6,574 nt of DNA, taken from NCBI GenBank assembly GCA_905197435.1, contig CAJJYX010000171.1, positions 1 to 6,574 on the forward strand, read 5' to 3'. Under the pieces are notes generated by a model. That model did no database searches and was not told the DNA's origin. It saw nothing but the letters and a program-made list of their open reading frames with translations. The stretch is from an uncultured Bacteroides sp. (GTDB lineage: Bacteria > Bacteroidota > Bacteroidia > Bacteroidales > Bacteroidaceae). Positions 1 to 5,919 of this stretch are shown here, piece after piece; position 1 is the stretch's first letter, and every line of letters begins with the position of its first letter. A program made the translations under genes and the position numbers.

Positions 1-1888
1 CCTGACGCTCTCTTACGGCCGGAATACTGAATAAGGCAAACCCTCCTTCATTAGGAACAACCATCAACGAATCTGAAAGAGGAATAATCGTCTCAAAACC
101 GGGAACAAGTTCAATCAGCGATTGCCGGATGGGATTAATACTTGTATTAGCCCCCCGCTTATAGGTTTCTAAATTGGCTATGCAAATTTCGTGAGGACTC
201 AAACTAATCAGTCTATCATGATATTCCAAAATACGCGAATATGCAGAAGCCCCGTTCAAAAGATTATTCATATCCGGACAAGGCTCCATGATATCTTTAT
301 GAGGATTATGTTTATAGACTCCACGAGGAGTAGCAAAATATACCCTGTCTTCTATCTTCACTATATACATGTCATGCCCTATCGGAAAACCATCCTTCGT
401 GCCATATTCCCTCATACGGATAGCTTTTGTCAAACCATTGTCCAAATCCACACGGGTAACATGGTCTGTATTATACACCCAAATCACCTTATCACTTTCC
501 TGCTCAAAAAGACGGCAAGAATCGTTCATGCCCTCAATCTTACAAACAACCTGCCACTCCCCATTCTTTTTCTCAACCAAATAAATGCCGTTATACACTC
601 CGACATACATCAAATCTGTATGCCCTGCCACAAGTTGGCAACACCAGGCACCGGTAATGTCCGTCACACGTTTTACAGAATTTCCATTGATAAGAAAAAC
701 GCCACGGTCATGCAAGCAGAAGAGTTCGTCACCTATATGGCAAAGATTCCAGACTTGTCCGCTGGATTGGGGCATCGGACGAATGTCGGGCAAATCACCA
801 TTCATATTCACCGGATAAGGGGTGTAATACAACCCCCGATTGGTACCTAAATAAAGATATCCGCCTTCTACCGCCGCTGTATATCCCGTGCCGTAAGAAT
901 AAGGATAAGTATAGAGGTTGGTAAAAGGGGAATTCAAATAGACATAATCAATGCCGCTATCCAAACCGGCCCAAAGATTTCCGGTACTATCGAAGGAGAC
1001 TGAAAGTACCGTATTGTTTCGCAATCCATTGTTTTCATTAAAATATTTCAGTTGCATGGTGTTACAATCTATCAGCACCAATCCCTTGTGAATGGTTCCC
1101 AAAACAATCTTATCACCCTTTTCAGCCACACAAAAAACTTCATTCTCACGCATAAACTCTTCGGCACCGGTGATAAACGGCTCCATCGTACGCCCATCAC
1201 AATAGTACAAGCCACTATATGCAGTCACAACCAAAACACCCTTTTTATAAGGTATAATACCACGAATACGTTTGGATGCCAATGCATCCGCACCTTGAAG
1301 AGGGAAAAAGGTGTTTCCCACCAAAAGCCATACACCCCTGTCCGTGCCGATATAAAGAATGCCATTGACCATATTGGAACAGTCTATCTTAGCATTCATC
1401 TCAATGGCGGTATATTTTCCATCCAGGTATTTAACCACACGTTCATCTCCTTGGAAATATAAAATATTGTCTGTCTCGTGAATTCCCCACACATTCCCAA
1501 GAAAACGAACGGCACTCTCCAAAGTATCAGACATGCAATGATAACCTAAAGAGCCATCCGCATCCGGTTCATAATACCCAAACTCATTGATACCTCCCAC
1601 AAAAATACGCTTTTGGGTAGCAGAAGCCAGAACGGAACGTACATCCGAAGCATTGTTCAACGGGAACACGTTCCAGACATTACCATCAAACTGCACCATA
1701 CCATTCTTATTGGCAAAATATACCCACTTGTCATCATAAGGAGCTATCTGCCATGTCTGGGCTCCCTTACCATAAACACTTTTATCAAAATTGATAATAA
1801 AACTATTCCAGCCGGCAATTGCTTCGACAAAAGGGGCAAGAAGGAAAAGGCACAGAAAGAGGTAAAATGATAATATGTGTTTGTTCAT
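1..1888 (-). CDS. N-terminal part of a beta-propeller sensor transcriptional regulator (Reg_prop type), truncated by the window edge
   Basis: An uninterrupted reading frame runs from an ATG at 1888 (minus strand) to the left edge, giving 629 residues without a stop. Residues 1-25 form a signal peptide or anchor: a hydrophobic run at about 5-20 ending in VEAIAG. The rest is a series of short beta-propeller blades of the two-component-regulator propeller kind. Clear examples are NGMVQFDGNVW (62-72), the block from NNGLRNNTVLSVSFD (286-300) into GNLWAGLDSGIDYV (303-316), YLYLGTNRGLYY (344-355) and VYFATPRGVY (516-525). In Bacteroides such sensors sit in the periplasm and are followed by a triple-tyrosine domain, one membrane helix and a cytoplasmic output, either LuxR-like HTH or histidine kinase plus response regulator. 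The N-terminal style suggests the shorter LuxR-like class, but the output lies outside the window. The ligand is unknown, and no polysaccharide-utilisation genes are visible nearby. No ribosome binding site is seen, as is common in this group. Confidence 0.85.
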   Translation of the reverse strand, partial: MNKHILSFYLFLCLFLLAPFVEAIAGWNSFIINFDKSVYGKGAQTWQIAPYDDKWVYFANKNGMVQFDGNVWNVFPLNNASDVRSVLASATQKRIFVGGINEFGYYEPDADGSLGYHCMSDTLESAVRFLGNVWGIHETDNILYFQGDERVVKYLDGKYTAIEMNAKIDCSNMVNGILYIGTDRGVWLLVGNTFFPLQGADALASKRIRGIIPYKKGVLVVTAYSGLYYCDGRTMEPFITGAEEFMRENEVFCVAEKGDKIVLGTIHKGLVLIDCNTMQLKYFNENNGLRNNTVLSVSFDSTGNLWAGLDSGIDYVYLNSPFTNLYTYPYSYGTGYTAAVEGGYLYLGTNRGLYYTPYPVNMNGDLPDIRPMPQSSGQVWNLCHIGDELFCLHDRGVFLINGNSVKRVTDITGAWCCQLVAGHTDLMYVGVYNGIYLVEKKNGEWQVVCKIEGMNDSCRLFEQESDKVIWVYNTDHVTRVDLDNGLTKAIRMREYGTKDGFPIGHDMYIVKIEDRVYFATPRGVYKHNPHKDIMEPCPDMNNLLNGASAYSRILEYHDRLISLSPHEICIANLETYKRGANTSINPIRQSLIELVPGFETIIPLSDSLMVVPNEGGFALFSIPAVRERQ

Positions 1889-2171
1889 GCGTATAATGAC
1901 TATATAGTTAGATGCACAAAAATAGTGTTTATTTTCAAGGCATCGCATAATAGCATATCTGTTTTTCCTCCCTCAATTATTATTTTCTGCTCAAAGAATA
2001 ATCTTTGCATCACTATATCTTAGATCCCGGTACACTAAAAAGTATTCGTCACAGTAAAGCAAGAAAGAAAAAGAATTCATACCCCCATTCAAAACTATTT
2101 ATATAAAGAAGCCATAGAAGGAGATAGAATGAACTTTCAAAAAAATAAATGCACAAAATCGCCACAACCTA
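1889..2171. other. Intergenic region between the divergent sensor-regulator gene and the SRP/tRNA transcription unit
   Basis: AT-rich sequence with no convincing gene. It carries the 5' leader and probable promoter of the minus-strand regulator (about 1899-1924) and ends at the promoter of the plus-strand stable-RNA unit (2172-2201). A plus-strand frame starting at 2129 has a purine-rich AGGAG-like sequence before it. It runs through the stable-RNA promoter into the SRP RNA, so I do not call it a gene. Nothing else is recognised between about 1950 and 2120. Confidence 0.6.
1917..1924 (-). promoter_or_regulatory. Possible -7 element of the promoter for the sensor-regulator gene
   Basis: On the minus strand these bases read TATTTTTG, which fits the Bacteroides -7 consensus TAnnTTTG. 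They lie 29 bases before the ATG at 1888, so the transcript would have a leader of roughly 20 bases. There is no TTG at the usual 19-base distance upstream, so the match is partial. A perfect 10-base palindrome (ACTATATAGT, 1899-1908) falls close to the expected transcription start. Confidence 0.35.
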
Positions 2172-2201
2172 TTGCAGATTTCAAAATAATATCTACCTTT
2201 G
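2172..2201 (+). promoter_or_regulatory. Consensus Bacteroides promoter of the SRP RNA - tRNA-Thr unit
   Basis: TTG at 2172-2174 and TACCTTTG at 2194-2201 are separated by exactly 19 bases. This matches the established Bacteroides primary-sigma promoter (TTG at -33, TAnnTTTG at -7). Transcription should start around 2207-2212, about 10 bases before the first helix of the SRP RNA. A full match of both boxes suits a constantly and strongly expressed stable RNA. The divergent regulator's candidate promoter is about 250 bases away, so the two do not share elements. Confidence 0.8.
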
Positions 2202-2219
2202 CAACCGCAAAACGAAAAC

Positions 2220-2319
2220 GGGTAAGTCCTATACGGCCAGCTCCCTTCGAATCCTCCAGGGCTTGATCGCAGCAAAGGTAGTTGGTTGTAGCGGCGCGAT
2301 ATAGTAAGCTTACCCACCC
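2220..2319 (+). ncRNA. ffs: Small-type signal recognition particle RNA (4.5S-like)
   Basis: This RNA binds the Ffh protein and targets nascent membrane and secreted proteins to the translocon. The ends form a 7-bp helix, GGGTAAG (2220-2226) with CTTACCC (2309-2315), followed by an ACCC tail, the same tail as E. coli 4.5S RNA. Inner helices are CTATA (2229-2233) with TATAG (2300-2304), and CCAGC (2237-2241) with GTTGG (2281-2285). The Ffh-binding internal loop is recognisable as CAGG (2257-2260) opposite GCAGC (2269-2273). The 3' half follows E. coli 4.5S in order: GCAGC, AAGG, then a GCGGCGCGATATAG block resembling GTGCCGGGATGTAG. The hairpin tip between the two motifs is short (GCTTGATC) and lacks the usual GGAA tetraloop. 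Length, about 100 nt, is normal for the small type without an Alu domain. The exact 5' end is uncertain by several bases. The identification rests on remembered 4.5S sequence and hand-drawn pairing. Confidence 0.85.
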
Positions 2320-2393
2320 GCCTCTTTAGCTCAGTTGGCCAGAGCACGTGATTTGTAATCTCGGGGTCGTTGGTTCGAATCCGACAAGAGGCT
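2320..2393 (+). tRNA. tRNA-Thr (anticodon UGU)
   Basis: A complete cloverleaf can be drawn. The acceptor stem is GCCTCTT (2320-2326) with AAGAGGC (2386-2392), and the discriminator is T2393. The D stem is GCTC (2329-2332) with GAGC (2342-2345). The anticodon stem is 2347-2351 with 2359-2363, and the anticodon TGT is at 2354-2356 inside loop TTTGTAA. The variable loop is GGGTC, and the T stem is GTTGG with CCGAC around TTCGAAT (2374-2380). UGU reads ACA and, by wobble, other ACN threonine codons. The 3' CCA is not encoded. One T-T mismatch (2349/2361) lies in the anticodon stem. The gene starts directly after the SRP RNA with no spacer and is followed by a terminator, so the two RNAs should be co-transcribed. 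Confidence 0.96.
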
Positions 2394-2394
2394 C

Positions 2395-2440
2395 AAAAGA
2401 AAAGCAGATGATACGAAAGTGTCACCTGCTTTTTTCTTTT
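2395..2440 (+). terminator. Intrinsic terminator of the SRP RNA - tRNA-Thr unit
   Basis: The left arm at 2401-2414 (AAAGCAG, A, TGATAC) and the right arm at 2419-2432 (GTGTCA, C, CTGCTTT) form a 14-position stem with a single A-C mismatch, closed by a GAAA loop at 2415-2418. A T-rich run continues to 2440. The flanking AAAAG (2395-2399) and CTTTT (2436-2440) can extend the stem past a small bulge. It lies two bases after the tRNA 3' end and about 65 bases before the next promoter element, so it separates the stable-RNA unit from the protein operon. Confidence 0.88.
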
Positions 2441-2504
2441 GAGATCGCAAAGAAATCCTCTAATTTATTTAAAATCTACACACCTACTTGCCCTTGAATC
2501 CAAC

Positions 2505-2520
2505 TATATTTGTACCTTTG
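2505..2520 (+). promoter_or_regulatory. Probable promoter -7 region for the DUF4199-glycosyltransferase operon (two tandem -7 matches)
   Basis: TATATTTG (2505-2512) and TACCTTTG (2513-2520) both fit TAnnTTTG and abut each other. The second gives a transcription start near 2527 and a leader of about 13 bases before the ATG at 2540. TTG triplets upstream (2488-2490, 2494-2496) sit 22 and 16 bases from TACCTTTG, not the ideal 19, so the -33 box is weak or absent. Confidence 0.6.
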
Positions 2521-2539
2521 CACATTATTTTTAAAGAAG

Positions 2540-3085
2540 ATGGCAGAAAATAGAGGTTACATGCAACGATACGCAATGCTGTTCGGTACCTATATGGGAG
2601 GTTTCTGGATATTGAAGTTCATTCTTTTTCCGGTAGGCTTATCAGTTCCTTTTTTACTTTTATTATTCATGGGGCTTACGTTATGCGTACCCTTTATGGG
2701 ATATTATTATGCACGGATGTATCGTAATCAAGTATGCGGAGGAAGCATCAGCTTTCTGCATGCATGGATATTTACTGTTTTCATGTACATGTTTGCCGCA
2801 TTGCTTGCCGCCGTGGCACACTACATCTACTTTCGGTTCATAGACCACGGGTATATACTCGGTACCTGCGAAACCATGATAGATACACTTGCCCAAAGTA
2901 ACATTCCGGGAATGGATTCATACATCGATACATACCAGGAAGCTTTGGAGACGGCCCGATCGCTCAATCCTATTGACATCACTCTACAGATGATATCGTC
3001 CAATGTGTTTTGGGGCTCGATACTGGCTTTTCCCACCGCCTTGTTCGTGATGAGACGCAAGAAAGCAGATACTCCGGCAGAGTGA
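2540..3085 (+). CDS. DUF4199-family integral membrane protein
   Basis: A 181-residue hydrophobic protein of unknown function. Four membrane segments are visible at about 11-31, 34-57, 73-99 and 150-171. Segments 3 and 4 are separated by a polar stretch of about 50 residues (100-149) rich in Asp, Glu and Thr. The tail ends with a positive cluster, MRRKK (171-175), which suggests a cytoplasmic C-terminus. This layout and the YYYARMYRNQVCGG turn after helix 2 fit the DUF4199 family, which is common in Bacteroidota. The start is placed at ATG 2540, after a weak AAAGAAG. A TTG start at 2510 is possible in frame but lies inside the promoter -7 elements. It is the first gene of the cluster, 55 bases before a polyprenol-type glycosyltransferase. 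It may assist that enzyme, but no function is established from the sequence. Confidence 0.85.
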   Translation: MAENRGYMQRYAMLFGTYMGGFWILKFILFPVGLSVPFLLLLFMGLTLCVPFMGYYYARMYRNQVCGGSISFLHAWIFTVFMYMFAALLAAVAHYIYFRFIDHGYILGTCETMIDTLAQSNIPGMDSYIDTYQEALETARSLNPIDITLQMISSNVFWGSILAFPTALFVMRRKKADTPAE

Positions 3086-3140
3086 CGGAACAGTAAAAAG
3101 AAACGTTATTTCAATCGTAAAACAGAAAAATCATACATAA

Positions 3141-4094
3141 ATGGATATTTCAGTTGTCGTACCATTATATAATGAAGAAGAGTCACTTCCCGAATTGTTC
3201 GCATGGATTGAACGGGTGATGAATGCCAACGGCTTTTCATACGAAGTGATTTTCGTCAACGACGGAAGTACCGACCGTTCCTGGCAGGTAATCGAACAGT
3301 TGCAAGCACAAGCTCCGGACAAGGTACGGGGCATCAAGTTCCGCCGTAACTACGGAAAGTCACCGGCATTGTTCTGTGGTTTCGAGCAGGCACAGGGCGA
3401 CGTCGTGATAACCATGGACGCTGACCTTCAGGACAGCCCCGACGAAATACCCGAACTCTATCGCATGATTACCCAAGAGGGATACGACCTTGTATCGGGC
3501 TGGAAGCAAAAACGCTACGACCCGTTGTCAAAGACCCTGCCTACCAAATTGTTCAATGCCACCGCCCGCAAAGTATCGGGCATCAAAAACCTGCACGACT
3601 TCAATTGCGGACTGAAGGCATACCGCAAGGAGGTGGTCAAAAACATAGAAGTATACGGTGAAATGCACCGCTACATCCCCTACCTGGCCAAGAATGCCGG
3701 CTTCAAGAAAATCGGCGAAAAGGTGGTGCACCACCAGGCACGCAAATACGGAAAGACCAAGTTCGGGCTGAACCGTTTTGTTAACGGGTATCTGGATCTG
3801 ATTTCCCTCTGGTTCCTTTCGCGATTCGGTATCAAACCCATGCACTTTTTCGGGTTGCTGGGTTCATTGATGTTCATCTTCGGTTTTATTGCAGTGGTTA
3901 TAGTGGGCATCAATAAGTTGTATTATATACATCATGGCATGCCCTACCGCCTTGTGACGGACTCTCCCTACTTTTACTTGTCGTTGACCTCCATGATTAT
4001 CGGTACGCAACTATTCGTGGCAGGCTTCCTTGGAGAGTTGGTTTCACGCAATGCCCCGGAACGAAACAAATATCAAATAGAGAAAACCATTTAA
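3141..4094 (+). CDS. Family 2 glycosyltransferase, GtrB/DPM1-like (polyprenyl-phosphate sugar transferase)
   Basis: A 317-residue enzyme expected to move a sugar from a nucleotide donor to a polyprenyl phosphate at the cytoplasmic face of the inner membrane. The GT-A domain starts at once with ISVVVPLYNEEESL (3-16) and continues with VNDGSTD (39-45), RRNYGKSPAL (68-77) and the metal/nucleotide-binding DADLQD (93-98). FNCGLKAYR (154-162) and the basic block HHQARKYGKTKFG (197-209) are the later signatures of this subfamily. Two membrane helices follow at about 233-256 and 277-300, with a short soluble tail, as in GtrB/YfdH-type proteins. The length is normal for the two-helix subtype. The donor sugar (glucose, mannose or GlcNAc) cannot be read from the sequence. 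No GtrA-type flippase follows; the preceding gene is a four-helix DUF4199 protein, and the next gene starts two bases after the stop. Confidence 0.93.
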   Translation: MDISVVVPLYNEEESLPELFAWIERVMNANGFSYEVIFVNDGSTDRSWQVIEQLQAQAPDKVRGIKFRRNYGKSPALFCGFEQAQGDVVITMDADLQDSPDEIPELYRMITQEGYDLVSGWKQKRYDPLSKTLPTKLFNATARKVSGIKNLHDFNCGLKAYRKEVVKNIEVYGEMHRYIPYLAKNAGFKKIGEKVVHHQARKYGKTKFGLNRFVNGYLDLISLWFLSRFGIKPMHFFGLLGSLMFIFGFIAVVIVGINKLYYIHHGMPYRLVTDSPYFYLSLTSMIIGTQLFVAGFLGELVSRNAPERNKYQIEKTI

Positions 4095-4096
4095 CG

Positions 4097-4582
4097 ATGA
4101 AAAAATTAGTCAGACTTGTCATACTCGGAGCAGTTCTTTACCCGATAATAAGCATAGCTATCTCCTGCTCGGAGGAGGCGGATTGCTCCATGACGGCACG
4201 CCCCATGGTGAACTGCATTCTTTATAAAGTGGACCCCGAAACCCAATATGTGAAGAACGACACACTCGACTCGCTCACCGTGACGGCATACGGCACCGAC
4301 TCCATCATCATCAACAACCAAAAGAAAGTACATGACATCTCCCTGCCACTACGTTACACAGAGGACTCCACCAAGCTGATATTCAAATATAGCCGGACCA
4401 AGAGCGACACGATGGTGATACACCACACCAATACCCCCTATTTCTTGTCAATGGATTGCGGCTATCAGATGAAACAGGCTATCACAAGCATAACTTGCAC
4501 CCGCATTTCTCTGGACTCGATTTACATCAAAGACAATGAAGCAGGTATCTATGGAAAGGAAAATCTTAAATTATTCTATTAG
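4097..4582 (+). CDS. Small secreted lipoprotein, resembles DUF6452
   Basis: A 161-residue protein with a signal sequence: MKKLVR, then a hydrophobic stretch at about 7-21, then AISC with Cys24 as the probable lipidation site. The -3 position is Ala instead of Leu, so the lipobox is slightly weak. The mature part has Cys30, Cys40, Cys121 and Cys134, which could form disulfides. It is built of alternating polar and hydrophobic beta-type segments, for example LTVTAYGTDSIIIN (60-73). I recall this pattern, with CSMTARP near the N-terminus and MDCGYQ in the second half, as the Bacteroidales DUF6452 family of unknown function; that name is from memory. The gene begins two bases after the glycosyltransferase stop and its end overlaps the next gene by 32 bases, so it is tightly coupled to both. 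Its likely site is the periplasmic side of the inner or outer membrane. Confidence 0.8.
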   Translation: MKKLVRLVILGAVLYPIISIAISCSEEADCSMTARPMVNCILYKVDPETQYVKNDTLDSLTVTAYGTDSIIINNQKKVHDISLPLRYTEDSTKLIFKYSRTKSDTMVIHHTNTPYFLSMDCGYQMKQAITSITCTRISLDSIYIKDNEAGIYGKENLKLFY

Positions 4583-5318
4583 TCTGGCGCTCTGCCTGCT
4601 GATGTTCCTCCCCCTACAGGCGCAGAACGGGAATCCGACTGTACCTCCCCAAGGAACACCTCCCAAGAAGGAGAAAAAGAGCTCGAAAGAGGAGGTGCAC
4701 TATCCGCTATACAACGGTATGTCTGTCGGTGTGGACTTGTGGGGAATTGGAAGTTCCGTATTTGGAGGAGATTTCCTTAGCTCTGAAGTGGCTATAGACG
4801 TAAACCTCAAGAACCGCTTCTTCCCCATTGCCGAACTGGGATATGGGTCGACGGACACATGGAGTGACAAAGGCATACACTATAAAAGCAACGCCCCCTA
4901 CTTCCGCATCGGAGTAGACTACAATACATTATATAAGAAGCAACATGGAAACATGCTACTCGTAGGTTTGCGCTACGGCGCCAGCAGCTTCAAGTACGAT
5001 ATAGATGCATTGGGACTGGACGACCCGATATACGGCGGCATCATTGGCAATCCTAATCTGGACGACGGGATATGGGGTGGCAGCCTGCCCTATAACCATA
5101 AAGGCATGAAAGGCTCCATGCAATGGGCGGAATTTTGTGTCGGCATCCGGGCGCACGTCTGGAAAGCGTTGTACATGGGATGGTCGCTACGCTTCAAGTT
5201 CAAATTGTCTGCCTCTGCCGACAAATACGGTGACCCATGGTATGTACCCGGTTTTGGAAAATACGGCTCCAATACGATGGGAATAACTTATACGATAACT
5301 TATAAACTACCTCTTTAA
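4551..5318 (+). CDS. Secreted, probably outer-membrane beta-barrel-like protein, resembles DUF6048
   Basis: A 255-residue protein with a clear signal peptide (hydrophobic core about 9-21, likely cleavage after PLQA at 24). A proline/lysine-rich linker follows (about 28-50: VPPQGTPPKK, EKKSSKEE). The rest has the alternating aromatic/glycine pattern of a small membrane barrel: YNGMSVGVDLWGIGSS (54-69), FFPIAELGYGSTD (90-102), PYFRIGVDYN (116-125), MLLVGLRYG (135-143), FCVGIRAHVW (195-204), GWSLRFKFKL (210-219), and a final TMGITYTITYKLPL strand. I recall this as the Bacteroidales DUF6048 family, function unknown. I chose ATG 4551 because it gives a compact signal peptide and follows AGGT; an in-frame ATG at 4536 adds five residues. 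It overlaps the lipoprotein gene by 32 bases, suggesting translational coupling and a shared role in the envelope. Confidence 0.8.
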   Translation: MERKILNYSISLALCLLMFLPLQAQNGNPTVPPQGTPPKKEKKSSKEEVHYPLYNGMSVGVDLWGIGSSVFGGDFLSSEVAIDVNLKNRFFPIAELGYGSTDTWSDKGIHYKSNAPYFRIGVDYNTLYKKQHGNMLLVGLRYGASSFKYDIDALGLDDPIYGGIIGNPNLDDGIWGGSLPYNHKGMKGSMQWAEFCVGIRAHVWKALYMGWSLRFKFKLSASADKYGDPWYVPGFGKYGSNTMGITYTITYKLPL

Positions 5319-5323
5319 GACTT

Positions 5324-5905
5324 ATGACAGGGTTAGAGATTTGGCTACTGGCTATAGGACTTGCGATGGATTGTTTCGCCGTTTCTATAGCCAGTGGAAT
5401 TATATTGAAGCGCACCCGGTTGCGCCCCATGCTGGTGATGGCCGTCAGTTTCGGCTTCTTTCAGGCTTTGATGCCCCTGTTGGGATGGATAGGTGCAAGT
5501 TTCTTCAGCCATCTGATAGAAAGTATCGACCACTGGATAGCATTCAGTATTCTTGCATTCCTGGGCGGACGCATGATAATGGAGTCCTTCAAGGACGAAG
5601 ATTGTAAGCACGAGTATGACCCCACCAGCCTGAAAGTGGTGCTTGCTCTGGCCGTGGCGACCAGTATCGACGCATTAGCGGTAGGTGTTTCATTTGCATT
5701 TCTCGGCATCAAGCAATTCCCGGCTATTCTTCCTCCCATAGGGATTATAGGTTTTGTGTCATTTGCCTTGTCGATGATCGGACTTATGTTCGGCATTCGT
5801 TTCGGATGTGGCATAGCCCGCAAATTGCGCGCCGAACTTTGGGGAGGGGTCATCCTTGTCATCATCGGCATCAAGATATTGATAGAGCATCTTTTTTTTA
5901 ATTGA
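5324..5905 (+). CDS. mntP: Manganese efflux pump MntP
   Basis: A 193-residue inner-membrane protein with six hydrophobic segments arranged as two related halves. Each half carries the signature of the MntP (DUF204/YebN) family: GLAMDCFAVSIASG (12-25) and ATSIDALAVGVSFAF (112-126). Asp16 and Asp116 sit in the two repeats, where the family keeps the acidic residues needed for Mn2+ transport. Further hallmarks are the QALMPLLGW stretch (47-55), FLGGRMI (79-85) and the C-terminal GGVILVIIGIKILIEHL (174-190). Length matches the E. coli protein of about 188 residues. It exports Mn2+ and so prevents manganese toxicity. ATG 5324 is five bases after the preceding stop. No manganese riboswitch or separate promoter fits in that gap, so expression should follow the operon. 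It is unrelated in function to the upstream envelope genes as far as can be seen. Confidence 0.95.
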   Translation: MTGLEIWLLAIGLAMDCFAVSIASGIILKRTRLRPMLVMAVSFGFFQALMPLLGWIGASFFSHLIESIDHWIAFSILAFLGGRMIMESFKDEDCKHEYDPTSLKVVLALAVATSIDALAVGVSFAFLGIKQFPAILPPIGIIGFVSFALSMIGLMFGIRFGCGIARKLRAELWGGVILVIIGIKILIEHLFFN

Positions 5906-5919
5906 GAAAACAATAGGAT

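Noticed and set aside
191..850. Plus-strand open frame of 219 codons
   Set aside because: It lies wholly antisense to the sensor-regulator, whose minus-strand frame is open for 629 codons with clear propeller motifs. The plus-strand translation has no recognisable pattern.
1052..1870. Further plus-strand open frames (1052-1462 and 1613-1870)
   Set aside because: Both are antisense shadows of the same sensor gene and have no domain pattern.
2129..2266. Short plus-strand frame of 45 codons with an AGGAG-like sequence before its ATG
   Set aside because: It reads through the consensus promoter into the SRP RNA, and its translation is low in pattern. The purine-rich stretch alone is weak evidence in Bacteroides, where such sites matter little.
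2099..2347. Minus-strand open frame of 82 codons
   Set aside because: It covers the stable-RNA promoter, the SRP RNA and the start of the tRNA on the opposite strand. The translation has no family pattern.
2320..2393. tRNA gene as an integration (att) site
   Set aside because: I found no second copy of the tRNA 3' end in the window and no integrase or mobile gene, so there is no support for an integrated element.
3528..3845. Minus-strand frames inside the glycosyltransferase (also 3131-3337 and 3680-3913)
   Set aside because: They are antisense to a gene with full catalytic motifs and reflect its codon bias.
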